A DNA stretch of 64,000 nt from Tenacibaculum soleae (GTDB taxonomy: Bacteria; Bacteroidota; Bacteroidia; Flavobacteriales; Flavobacteriaceae): assembly GCF_001693415.1 (NCBI RefSeq), contig NZ_MAKX01000001.1, forward strand, positions 62,300 to 126,299, read 5' to 3'. This document shows, piece by piece, positions 44,089 to 53,034 of this stretch (the stretch's first letter is position 1; each line of letters opens with the position of its first letter). The position numbers and the translations under genes are program-made. Below the pieces are notes generated by a model. It worked only from the letters and a program-made list of their open reading frames with translations. It searched no databases and was not told the DNA's origin.

Positions 44089-46476
44089 TTATTTTTTAGG
44101 TAAAAACACTAATTTGTTTTTACTTACTTTATTAATATCTTCCTCTTTTAACTTCATTTTCACAAACTTCCCATCTACATACTTTTGCGCCTGATCTTTA
44201 TAATGTTCACTAAAAACATTACCCGATTGCCCTGTTGGTAAAATAGCAATACTATTTTCTAAATCAGAAAAATCTATAATTCTACGAGTTGACGGACCTG
44301 CAGTAATTTTGTAAACACCCGTACTATCAATATTATAAATTTGATTGTTAATCACTTGATCTCCACCACGAGTTCTAAAAGGCCCTACATTAAAAAGACT
44401 TCGTAAAACACCACCCGCTTTCCCTATCGGATGCTCATATTCAACAGAAGCAACGCGGTTCCACTTCCAATCTTCTACATTTTCACCTAATTGATATTTT
44501 AACGAAGAAAATGCCTTTTTAAACGATTTGGTAATAATATCTTCTTTTGTTTCAATTTTTTCAGATGTTGTTACGTCATCCCACCAAACAGATTTTTCTC
44601 TTTTTGCTTGAACAGGTAAAACCTTTTCTATTAACGGTGTATTTTCAAGTTGAGCATATCCTTTACCCATTTCATCTTTAAAAGTATTTTTTTGAAACTC
44701 ATAAATAACTCGATTATAAATTACAGGACCAACCTCGTCTTTTCCATAAAATCCACTCCAGTTTTTAAGAATTGTTACGGCTTTTTTATCACTTACAGAA
44801 AAAGTAGAAAAATCTAAGGATTTTAGTAAATCCTTCACCACTCTAGGTGCTGTTGGCGATGTTACATCATAAATCATTGTAGCAACATCTTCTTTTGTCC
44901 AATCATTTTTTGGAGTTAATAAATCTACAATTCTTTTGGCTCTATCTTCTGATAAATAATATCCCGGATATAAAACACCCGCAATAGAATCTGGCTGATT
45001 ATTTGCGGAATACACATAATTCAAACTAGGGTTAATAGCTTGTGGGTTATCTTCAAAATCAAGCCATTCTTTAATTTCATCCTTACCAGAAGCCCCGTTT
45101 AAAATTAGCTTTGTATTTAAGTCATCTCGGTATTTGTACAGTTTTCCTGAAGCAAACCAAGCAATATTATTTTTTGCATCACCATACATTATGTTTAAAC
45201 CTGGGGCATGTAACTTACTTGCTCCATTTTTAAAATCTGACAGTGATTTTGCGTGCGACATTTGATAAGAAACATCTAATAACTGATTGTTCAACTTGGT
45301 GTAAATCCATTGCATAGCAATAGGTCGTTCATCATCAATAAAATCAATCAACCCATTCATTACAGGACCATGTTTACTAACTTTTATTTGATAAGTAGTA
45401 TCCGCTGCATTTTTTATCTTAATTGTTTTATCAATTAATTTATATTTTTGATACCCTGCTGGTGTTTTATACTCAAGCGGATTGTTTGGGTTGTTTTGTT
45501 CGTAATAAAAATCAACATCATCGTTTTCAAACATTGTTAATCCGTAAGCATATTCTTTATTATGTCCTAACAACGGAAACGGAGTTAACGCTAAATTAAA
45601 TCCGTAAATTTCGTAATTTGGTGTTTTTATGTGTGATTGATACCAAACGGAAGGTTGCGAAAACCCAATATGCGGATCGTTTGCAAAAATTACTTTTCCG
45701 TTTTTTGTTTTTTCTGGACCTAACACCCAAGAATTACTCCCTATAAAAGGTGAAATTGGTAATTTATCTAACAACGTGTTCATTGCCTGTGCAAAATTTG
45801 CTTTTACCTCAGGGTTTTTCTCATTTTTAATTAAGGTCAGATTTTCAAAGTTAGCACCATTTAACTCGTTAAAATAAGCATCGCCTAGTTTTTCTTTTAC
45901 TTCGGTTAACATCGGATCCGTTTTATGCGCCACAGCAAAACTAAATGCCATATATCCAAACACATTATATACATCTTTTATCGTATATTTTTCTTTATCA
46001 AGCCCAACCAAATAAAATTCTAGCGGCGTAGCTCCTTCATCAATAAATTGATTAATTCCACTTAAATATGCCTGTGTTAGTTTATATGCTTCCGTATTTT
46101 TATCTAAATTTTGAATCGTTTTCTCAGCAGCCTCCTCAATACCTAACCCAGAGAAAAATTTATCTGTACGCACCAAATCCTTACCGAAAACCTCCGCTAA
46201 TCTTCCTGCTGAAATTCTACGAATCAATTCCATTTGCCACAACCTATCTTGCGCATGTACATACCCCAAAGCTATATATGCATCTTGCTGATTTTTTGCT
46301 TTTATGTGCGGCACACCTACATCATCATACTGCACAGTAACTTTATCTGAAATATTAGCTAACTGCAATTCACCACTATAAGTAGGATGTAATGTTTTAA
46401 TAAAAATCCAGCCACTTATTATTAGCAATGCAACAATAATAAAAGTTATTTTAAGTATTTTTTTTAGCAATTTCAT
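44089..46476 (-). CDS. Penicillin acylase (N-terminal nucleophile hydrolase) family protein
   Basis: The 795-residue precursor has a membrane anchor or signal (7-27) and an alpha-chain region (VPHIKAKNQQDAYIALGYVH; AQDRLWQMELIRRISAGRLA). The autocatalytic cleavage site follows, with nucleophile S247 in GSNSWVLGPEKT and NDPHIG. A long beta chain follows with GGDQVINNQIYNI. Members hydrolyse amides such as acyl-homoserine lactones or beta-lactam side chains; the substrate here is not known. It is envelope-located and monocistronic. Confidence 0.93.
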   Translation of the reverse strand: MKLLKKILKITFIIVALLIISGWIFIKTLHPTYSGELQLANISDKVTVQYDDVGVPHIKAKNQQDAYIALGYVHAQDRLWQMELIRRISAGRLAEVFGKDLVRTDKFFSGLGIEEAAEKTIQNLDKNTEAYKLTQAYLSGINQFIDEGATPLEFYLVGLDKEKYTIKDVYNVFGYMAFSFAVAHKTDPMLTEVKEKLGDAYFNELNGANFENLTLIKNEKNPEVKANFAQAMNTLLDKLPISPFIGSNSWVLGPEKTKNGKVIFANDPHIGFSQPSVWYQSHIKTPNYEIYGFNLALTPFPLLGHNKEYAYGLTMFENDDVDFYYEQNNPNNPLEYKTPAGYQKYKLIDKTIKIKNAADTTYQIKVSKHGPVMNGLIDFIDDERPIAMQWIYTKLNNQLLDVSYQMSHAKSLSDFKNGASKLHAPGLNIMYGDAKNNIAWFASGKLYKYRDDLNTKLILNGASGKDEIKEWLDFEDNPQAINPSLNYVYSANNQPDSIAGVLYPGYYLSEDRAKRIVDLLTPKNDWTKEDVATMIYDVTSPTAPRVVKDLLKSLDFSTFSVSDKKAVTILKNWSGFYGKDEVGPVIYNRVIYEFQKNTFKDEMGKGYAQLENTPLIEKVLPVQAKREKSVWWDDVTTSEKIETKEDIITKSFKKAFSSLKYQLGENVEDWKWNRVASVEYEHPIGKAGGVLRSLFNVGPFRTRGGDQVINNQIYNIDSTGVYKITAGPSTRRIIDFSDLENSIAILPTGQSGNVFSEHYKDQAQKYVDGKFVKMKLKEEDINKVSKNKLVFLPKK

Positions 46477-46628
46477 TTAAGTTTGATTTTTTTCAAAGAT
46501 AGCCGAAATATAATTTAAATTTCTCCTATAGCCACCAGAAAGTAAAACGATTAACTTCTAATAAAATATTCTTTTGACAAACAAAACATTAATCGTAATA
46601 TTGCAATATAATAATAAAACAACTAGAA

Positions 46629-47261
46629 ATGTCAATAACACCACCAACATTATTTAAACCGATAAAAAAGTTTATTAACGAATTAGACACGCTAACGATT
46701 ACCAATGACCGAAAAGCTGTTTTACAACCGTTAACTGATTATATTCAGTCTAAAATAGATAATAATCAAAAAATACGATTAAACTTTATTTGCACGCATA
46801 ACTCTCGCAGAAGTCACTTATCGCAAGTTTGGGCACAAGTAATGGCTAATTATTTTAGTATTAAAAACGTTGTTTGTTATTCGGGCGGAACAGAAGCTAC
46901 TGCCTTGTTTCCGTTGGTAGCCGAAACACTTAAAAACTCAGGATTTGAAATTAACACGCTTTCAAAAAACAACAATCCTGTTTATAGTATTAAATACAGC
47001 GAAAACGAACACCCTATTATTGGTTTTTCTAAAAAATTAGATAGTGATTTTAATCCAAAATCAGCGTTTGCTGCTATCATGACCTGCTCACAAGCAGATG
47101 GTGGCTGCCCTTTTATTGCTGGTGCCGAAAAACGAATTCCAATAACTTTTGAAGATCCGAAAGCATTTGACAACACCCCACTTCAAGCAGAGAAATACCT
47201 AGAAAGAAGTATCCAAATTGCTACAGAAATGCAGTATGTTTTTTCGCAGATAAAATTATAA
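46629..47261 (+). CDS. Low-molecular-weight protein-tyrosine phosphatase / arsenate reductase-like protein
   Basis: The 210-residue protein contains the CX5R phosphate loop C55-THNSR-R61 (FICTHNSRRSHLSQVWAQ) and a later ADGGCPFIAGAEKRIP with FEDPKAFD, where an Asp general acid would sit. The fold is that of low-molecular-weight phosphatases and ArsC. Whether it dephosphorylates proteins or reduces arsenate is not clear; no ars genes are nearby, which weakens the arsenate option. Confidence 0.85.
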   Translation: MSITPPTLFKPIKKFINELDTLTITNDRKAVLQPLTDYIQSKIDNNQKIRLNFICTHNSRRSHLSQVWAQVMANYFSIKNVVCYSGGTEATALFPLVAETLKNSGFEINTLSKNNNPVYSIKYSENEHPIIGFSKKLDSDFNPKSAFAAIMTCSQADGGCPFIAGAEKRIPITFEDPKAFDNTPLQAEKYLERSIQIATEMQYVFSQIKL

Positions 47262-47329
47262 AATCACAAAATTTTCATTTTTGTATTTTTAATAAAAATT
47301 CGCTTTTAAAAAGCTATAAGTATCATTTT

Positions 47330-47422
47330 TTGTTACCTAGCTATATAGTATCTTTACAGTCATGTTTTTATTAAAACATAATCGTACAACATTTGTTGGT
47401 AAATTGTAGTTTCTTACCACAA
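47330..47422 (+). promoter_or_regulatory. Promoter and structured leader of the DegT-family aminotransferase gene
   Basis: TTG (47330-47332) and TATCTTTA (47349-47356), 16 bases apart, form an imperfect promoter. The leader of about 120 bases contains a perfect 7-base stem ATGTTTT-TATT-AAAACAT (47362-47379) and a second hairpin TTGTTGGTAA/TTACCACAA with one bulge (47393-47422). Confidence 0.35.
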
Positions 47423-47481
47423 TACTATATATCTAAACCAATAAATAAGAATAACTTAATCGTTAAAATATAATTTTAGAG

Positions 47482-48606
47482 ATGAAAAAAATTCAGATGG
47501 TAGACCTACAAGGTCAATATGCAAAAATAAAACCTCAAGTAAATAAAGCTTTCGAAAACGTTTTAGATACAGCTTATTATATTGGTGGACCAGAAGTTAA
47601 AGGTTTTGGAAGCGATTTAGAAAACTATTTAGATGTAAAACATGTAATTCCGTGTGCAAACGGGACAGATGCTTTACAGATAGCTATGATGGGGCTAGGT
47701 TTGGAGCAAGGTGACGAAGTAATCACTGTCGATTTTACGTTTGCTGCCACTGTTGAAGTTATTGCGCTATTAAAATTAACCCCTGTTTTGGTTGATGTTG
47801 AGCCAGACACATTTAATATTGATATTGAAGCTTTAAAAAAGGCGATTACTCCAAAAACAAAAGCCATTGTTCCTGTACATTTATTTGGTCAATGTGCCAA
47901 TATGGAAGCCGTAATGGAAATTGCTAAAGAACATAACCTTTTTGTTATTGAAGATAATGCACAAGCAATTGGTGCTGATTACACTTTTTCTGATGGAACA
48001 AAAAAGAAGTCAGGAACTATTGGAAACGTAGGAACAACCTCTTTTTTCCCTTCTAAAAACTTAGGATGCTATGGTGATGGTGGCGCTATTTTTACCAATG
48101 ATGATGATTTAGCACATACTATTAGAGGAATTGTAAACCACGGAATGTATAAACGTTACTACCATGATGTAGTTGGAGTAAACTCTCGTTTAGATAGTTT
48201 ACAAGCTGCTGTTTTACAAATAAAATTACCTTTATTAGATGGTTTTTGTGATGCTCGTAGAAAAGCTGCGATGTATTATACCGAAGCTTTTGCTACTAAT
48301 TCAAATATTATTACACCAGCAATTAGTGTTTTTTCAACCCATGTTTTTCATCAATATACGCTAAAAATCACCAATGGAAAACGAGATGCATTACATCAAC
48401 ACTTATTAGATAATAACATTCCGAACGCTATTTATTATCCAGTGCCATTACATGCCCAAAAAGCATATCAAGATGAGCGTTATAATGAAGCCGATTTTAA
48501 AGTTACTAATCAATTAATTGATGAAGTAATTTCGTTACCAATGCATACCGAATTAGACGAAGAACAATTGGCTTTTATCACCAAAACTATTTTAGATTTT
48601 GTTTAA
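47482..48606 (+). CDS. DegT/DnrJ/EryC1/StrS-family sugar aminotransferase
   Basis: The 374-residue PLP enzyme has CANGTDALQIAMMGLGLEQG, VITVDFTFAATVEVI, VPVHLFGQ, EDNAQAIGA and the PLP lysine K192 in FFPSKNLGCYGDGGA. The family transaminates keto-sugar nucleotides for surface polysaccharides. A UDP-sugar epimerase gene (galE) lies two genes downstream, which fits nucleotide-sugar synthesis, although no glycosyltransferases are nearby. Confidence 0.93.
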   Translation: MKKIQMVDLQGQYAKIKPQVNKAFENVLDTAYYIGGPEVKGFGSDLENYLDVKHVIPCANGTDALQIAMMGLGLEQGDEVITVDFTFAATVEVIALLKLTPVLVDVEPDTFNIDIEALKKAITPKTKAIVPVHLFGQCANMEAVMEIAKEHNLFVIEDNAQAIGADYTFSDGTKKKSGTIGNVGTTSFFPSKNLGCYGDGGAIFTNDDDLAHTIRGIVNHGMYKRYYHDVVGVNSRLDSLQAAVLQIKLPLLDGFCDARRKAAMYYTEAFATNSNIITPAISVFSTHVFHQYTLKITNGKRDALHQHLLDNNIPNAIYYPVPLHAQKAYQDERYNEADFKVTNQLIDEVISLPMHTELDEEQLAFITKTILDFV

Positions 48607-48618
48607 AATAAACCAACG

Positions 48619-49029
48619 ATGCTTCAAAAAATAAAAACACTTAAAATAATTCACTTGGCTTTAGTTGGCGGAGTAACATTAGCTTACTTCTTAATAGGAG
48701 ATTTTGAAAATATTTTAAATTTACAAATTGACAACGCTTCTCTTATTTACTCTTTTATCCCGGCGCTTGCTTATGTGCTGAGTAATTTTGTTTTTAGAAA
48801 TGCTTTAAACAAAATAACCAAAGATTCAACTAATGATGAAAAGTTTGCCATATATCAAACGGCGTCAATTATTAAGTGGGCAATACTAGAAGGAGCTTGT
48901 TTTTTGATTCTTTTGTTAAAACCTGATTTTATTCTATTTGGAGTAATTCTTTTATTTTACCTGATTCTTTTAGCACCTAAAGAAGATAAAATTTTTCAAC
49001 TTTTAAAAATTAAAAATTCCAACCTTTAA
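48619..49029 (+). CDS. Conserved four-helix membrane protein, unknown function
   Basis: The 136-residue protein has four predicted membrane helices (about 11-26, 42-58, 85-100, 103-118) and short charged ends. No catalytic motif is visible. It sits between the sugar aminotransferase (12 bases) and galE (5 bases) on the same strand, so it is co-transcribed with them. Confidence 0.8.
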   Translation: MLQKIKTLKIIHLALVGGVTLAYFLIGDFENILNLQIDNASLIYSFIPALAYVLSNFVFRNALNKITKDSTNDEKFAIYQTASIIKWAILEGACFLILLLKPDFILFGVILLFYLILLAPKEDKIFQLLKIKNSNL

Positions 49030-49034
49030 AAATT

Positions 49035-50045
49035 ATGAAAAAGATACTAGTTACTGGCGGACTTGGTTTTATAGGCTCGCATACTGTAGTTGAACTACAA
49101 AACAAAGGTTTTGAAGTTATTATTATTGATGACCTATCCAACTCAAAAATTGATGTTTTAGATAAAATTACAGCTATCACAGGAATTAAACCAGCTTTTC
49201 ATCAAATTGATTTACGTAATAAACAAGATGTTAAAAACTTTTTTGATGCAAACATTATTGATGGAATCATTCATTTTGCAGCCTTTAAAGCTGTGGGAGA
49301 AAGCGTTGATAATCCGTTAGATTATTACGAAAACAATATTGGTAGTTTAGTCTATTTATTACAAGAAATAAGAAACCGAAAATTAAATAATTTTATCTTT
49401 AGCTCATCATGCACAGTATATGGGCAAGCAGATGAATTACCAATTACAGAAAATGCTCCAACAAAACCAGCAGAGTCTCCTTATGGAAACACCAAACAAA
49501 TTGGTGAAGAAATTATAAAAGAAAGTTGTAATGCTCATAATTTTAACGCAATAGCATTACGTTATTTTAACCCTGTAGGAGCACACGATAGTATTAAAAT
49601 TGGCGAACTACCATTGGGAGTTCCGCAAAATTTAATTCCGTTTGTAACCCAAACAGCAGCAGGAATTAGAAAGGAGTTATCTGTTTTTGGTGATGATTAT
49701 CCAACACCAGATGGAACCGCGATTAGAGATTATATTCATGTAGTAGATTTAGCCAAAGCACATATTGCTGCTTTAAGCAGATTATTAAACAAGAAAAACA
49801 ATGCAAATTTTGAGTTTTTTAATGTTGGTACAGGTACAGGAAGTTCTGTTTTAGAGGTAATTAAATCTTTTGAAAAAGTAACAGGCAAAAAATTAAATTA
49901 TAAAATTGTTGGTAGACGCGCAGGAGATATAACATCTGCTTATGCTGATACTACTATTGCCAACAAAGAATTAAACTGGAAAACAGAAAAAACCTTAGAC
50001 GAAGCTTTGTTATCATCATGGCAATGGCAAGAAAATCAACACTAA
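49035..50045 (+). CDS. galE: UDP-glucose 4-epimerase
   Basis: The 336-residue SDR enzyme has the NAD loop GGLGFIG (8-14), FSSSCTVYGQADELPI, the catalytic Y150-x-x-x-K154 (SPYGNTK), LRYFNPVGAH and RDYIHVVDLAKAH. It interconverts UDP-glucose and UDP-galactose. It ends the aminotransferase, membrane-protein and galE operon, at the terminator at 50060-50095. Confidence 0.95.
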   Translation: MKKILVTGGLGFIGSHTVVELQNKGFEVIIIDDLSNSKIDVLDKITAITGIKPAFHQIDLRNKQDVKNFFDANIIDGIIHFAAFKAVGESVDNPLDYYENNIGSLVYLLQEIRNRKLNNFIFSSSCTVYGQADELPITENAPTKPAESPYGNTKQIGEEIIKESCNAHNFNAIALRYFNPVGAHDSIKIGELPLGVPQNLIPFVTQTAAGIRKELSVFGDDYPTPDGTAIRDYIHVVDLAKAHIAALSRLLNKKNNANFEFFNVGTGTGSSVLEVIKSFEKVTGKKLNYKIVGRRAGDITSAYADTTIANKELNWKTEKTLDEALLSSWQWQENQH

Positions 50046-50059
50046 AATTATTTTATGAT

Positions 50060-50095
50060 AAAAATCCCGCTAAAATGTTTAGCGGGATTTTTTAT
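50060..50095. terminator. Bidirectional terminator between galE and fabD
   Basis: AAAAATCCCGCTAAA - ATG - TTTAGCGGGATTTTTT is a perfect strong stem between converging genes. Confidence 0.92.
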
Positions 50096-50114
50096 ACTTT
50101 TCAACAACTGTAAA

Positions 50115-51002
50115 TTAAGCCTCAATACTAGCTCCGCTAGCTGCAACACTTCGATCTATTTTACGCATTAGACCTTGTAACACTTTACCAGGACCTACCT
50201 CTACAAATTCAGTTCCTCCATCTGCAATCATTGCTTGTACACATTGCGTCCATTTTACAGGAGCTGTTAATTGTGCAATTAAATTTTCTTTAATTTCTGC
50301 TGGATTCGTAACCGCCTTTGCTACTACGTTTTGATATACCGGACAAGTTGGCTCACTAAAAGTAGTTTCCTCTATTGCTTTAGCTAATTCTTCACGAGCT
50401 GGCTCCATCATTGGCGAATGAAAAGCTCCTCCAACTGGTAAAACTAAAGCTCTTCTTGCTCCTTTTTCAGTTAAAACCTCACAAGCCTTTTCTATCGCTT
50501 CAACTTCTCCTGAAATCACTAATTGACCTGGGCAATTGTAATTAGCTGCAACCACTACACCTTCTATTTCAGCACAAGTATCTTCCACTATTTTATCTTC
50601 TAACCCTAAAACCGCAGCCATTGTAGAAGGTGCAATTTCACATGCTTTTTGCATTGCCAAAGCTCTTTTTGAAACCAATGTTAATCCATCTTCAAAAGAT
50701 AAAACTCCATTTGCCACTAAAGCCGATAACTCGCCTAAAGAATGACCTGCTACCATTTCTGGTTTAAAATCATCTCCTAAAACTTTTGCTAAAATTACTG
50801 AATGTAAAAATATTGCTGGTTGTGTAACTTTTGTTTGTTTTAAGGCTTCAGGAGTTCCTTCAAACATTACATCTGTAATGCTAAAACCTAATATATCGTT
50901 AGCTTTTTCAAAAAGTTCTTGAGCTAATGGTGATTTTTCATATAAATCTAATCCCATTCCTGTAAACTGTGCTCCTTGACCTGGAAAAATATATGCTTTC
51001 AT
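50115..51002 (-). CDS. fabD: Malonyl-CoA:ACP transacylase
   Basis: The 295-residue protein has IFPGQGAQFTGMG, the nucleophile S88 in GHSLGE, and the His partner H195 in GGAFHSPMM, ending with FVEVGPGKVLQGLMRKI. It loads malonate on acyl carrier protein for fatty-acid synthesis. A TATGTTTG -7 element lies upstream on the minus strand (51037-51030). Confidence 0.97.
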   Translation of the reverse strand: MKAYIFPGQGAQFTGMGLDLYEKSPLAQELFEKANDILGFSITDVMFEGTPEALKQTKVTQPAIFLHSVILAKVLGDDFKPEMVAGHSLGELSALVANGVLSFEDGLTLVSKRALAMQKACEIAPSTMAAVLGLEDKIVEDTCAEIEGVVVAANYNCPGQLVISGEVEAIEKACEVLTEKGARRALVLPVGGAFHSPMMEPAREELAKAIEETTFSEPTCPVYQNVVAKAVTNPAEIKENLIAQLTAPVKWTQCVQAMIADGGTEFVEVGPGKVLQGLMRKIDRSVAASGASIEA

Positions 51003-51076
51003 CTTTTTTATGTTGTTTGTTTAATGCTGCAAACATACACATTTTTAAAATCATTATTAATTAGTAATTTCGTTGT

Positions 51077-51772
51077 ATGACTCAACAATTAAAAAATCAA
51101 GCGCAACTTATTTATTTAGTGTTAGCTGCTTTATTTATTGCTTCATTAGTAACCTCTAATTTAATTTTTCAGAAATTTTTTTATTGGGAACCTTTTGGTT
51201 TATACCGTTTTGAAATTTCAGTGGGTATTTTACCCTATCCGTTAACTTTTTTAATTACTGATATTTTATCTGAAATTTACGGAAAGAAAAAAGCCAACCA
51301 AGTAGTTATTGCTGGAATTTTTGCCTCGTTTTTTTCAATGTTAATTATTTTAATGGCTGATTATGTTCCGGCAATAAACAACTCACCTGTAAATAACAAC
51401 ATATTTTCTACCGTTTTTGGGTTATCTCCTTTGGCTGTGTTAGCCTCAATGTTAGCCTATTTATTTGCACAATTTATTGATATTAGAATTTTTCATTTTT
51501 GGAAAAAGTTAACCAATGGAAAACACTTATGGCTTCGTAATAATTTTTCTACTTTTTTTTCTCAATTTATAGATACTTTTACTGTTTTATTTCTCTTATC
51601 TTCTTTTAAAATATTACCATGGAGTATTTTCACAAACTTGTTAATTAGTGGTTTTTTATTTAAAATTATTGTGGCTGCTATAGATACTCCTGTTTTATAC
51701 TTGATTGTTTTTTGGTTTCGAAAAAAATTCAACTTAAAAGTTGGTCAAGAAATAACTACTTTTGATACTTAA
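51077..51772 (+). CDS. Queuosine precursor transporter (YhhQ family)
   Basis: The 231-residue membrane protein has six helices and family segments LVTSNLIFQKF, YPLTFLITDILSEIYGKKKA and LRNNFSTFFSQFIDTFTVLF. YhhQ proteins import queuosine precursors for tRNA modification. Two downstream genes follow closely on the same strand (8 and 3 bases). Confidence 0.9.
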   Translation: MTQQLKNQAQLIYLVLAALFIASLVTSNLIFQKFFYWEPFGLYRFEISVGILPYPLTFLITDILSEIYGKKKANQVVIAGIFASFFSMLIILMADYVPAINNSPVNNNIFSTVFGLSPLAVLASMLAYLFAQFIDIRIFHFWKKLTNGKHLWLRNNFSTFFSQFIDTFTVLFLLSSFKILPWSIFTNLLISGFLFKIIVAAIDTPVLYLIVFWFRKKFNLKVGQEITTFDT

Positions 51773-51780
51773 ATAAAACT

Positions 51781-53031
51781 ATGTCTGCTAAATTTTTCTA
51801 TCATTTTTTTAAAAATCAATTTTCTGTAACTGAACAAACAGCTACGTACCTTAATTTAACTGCCAATTTATTTGTAATTGCGACTTTAGGGTATATTTTT
51901 TTTAAAACGTTTCGTTATTTCGGAGGTCATTTTGTTACTAAAATTGCTGCAAAAACAAAAACCAATTTTGACGATTTACTAATTAAAAATCGCGTGTTTT
52001 TAAACATTTCAAGAATTTTTGTTTTTGTTATTCTTTACGGGTTGTTATCATCTATATTAATTGATTTTCCTCAGTTTTTAAAATATGCTGATCGTATAAT
52101 TAACATCGCTATTTTATTTTCAACTATTTGGTTTATTAAAAGTGTTTTATCAACGATTAAAGATTTTTTACAAAATTTCACAGCCTTTAAAGACAAACCT
52201 TTAGAGAGTTATGTTCAAATTTTTATGATACTACTTTGGATTATTAGTATTATCATTTCTTTTTCAATTATTACAGGAAAACCTCTGATGCGTTTTTTAA
52301 CAACTTTAGGAGCTTTTTCGGCAGTTTTATTACTTATTTTTAAAGATACTATTTTAGGTTTTGTTGCCAGCATTCAAATATCTGTAAATGATACTGTTCG
52401 TTTAAATGATTGGATTACCATGAAAAAATACAATGCTGACGGAAATGTAATTGCTATTAATTTAGCATCGGTAATTGTAAAAAACTTTGATAACACGGTA
52501 ACTAGCATCCCTACCTATTCTTTAATTTCTGATTCGTTTAAAAATTGGAGAGCCATGGATAATTCAGGCGGAAGAAGAATGAAACGTGCTATTTTAATTA
52601 AAATAAACTCTATTCATTTTTTAACTGATGAAGATGTTGAACATTATAAAAAAATAGCATTACTTACTGATTATGTTACTACGGCTTATAATGATGTAAA
52701 AAAACATAACGCAGCACATAATGTTGACAAATCTCTATTAATTAACGGTAGAAATTTGACGAATTTCGGAATGTTTAGAAAATATGTAGATGAATACCTA
52801 AAACAGCACCCGCAAATAAATCAAGAATTATTATATATGTCGCGTCAACTGCAACCTACTGCCAACGGAATTCCGTTAGAAATATATGCCTTTAGCAAAA
52901 ATAAATCGTGGTTGGCTTATGAAAGAGATATGGCTAATATTTTTGATCATATTTTAGCTAGCATAAAATACTTTAACTTAGAGGTTTTTGAAAACCCAAC
53001 AGGTACAGATATTTTAACTATTAAAAAGTAA
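51781..53031 (+). CDS. MscS-family mechanosensitive ion channel
   Basis: The 416-residue protein resembles YbdG/MscM. It has about five helices, the MscS pore and beta region (LGAFSAVLLLIFKDTILGFV; NDTVRLNDWITMKKYNADGN) and a C-terminal domain (SIPTYSLISDSFKNW; GRRMKRAI). It protects cells during osmotic downshift. Its stop is followed by GCT-TTG in the same frame, the TTG starting the next gene. Confidence 0.92.
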   Translation: MSAKFFYHFFKNQFSVTEQTATYLNLTANLFVIATLGYIFFKTFRYFGGHFVTKIAAKTKTNFDDLLIKNRVFLNISRIFVFVILYGLLSSILIDFPQFLKYADRIINIAILFSTIWFIKSVLSTIKDFLQNFTAFKDKPLESYVQIFMILLWIISIIISFSIITGKPLMRFLTTLGAFSAVLLLIFKDTILGFVASIQISVNDTVRLNDWITMKKYNADGNVIAINLASVIVKNFDNTVTSIPTYSLISDSFKNWRAMDNSGGRRMKRAILIKINSIHFLTDEDVEHYKKIALLTDYVTTAYNDVKKHNAAHNVDKSLLINGRNLTNFGMFRKYVDEYLKQHPQINQELLYMSRQLQPTANGIPLEIYAFSKNKSWLAYERDMANIFDHILASIKYFNLEVFENPTGTDILTIKK

Positions 53032-53034
53032 GCT

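Noticed and set aside
47262..47330. Possible short frame after the phosphatase gene
   Set aside because: Only AT-rich sequence with scattered stops and no start with sensible residues.
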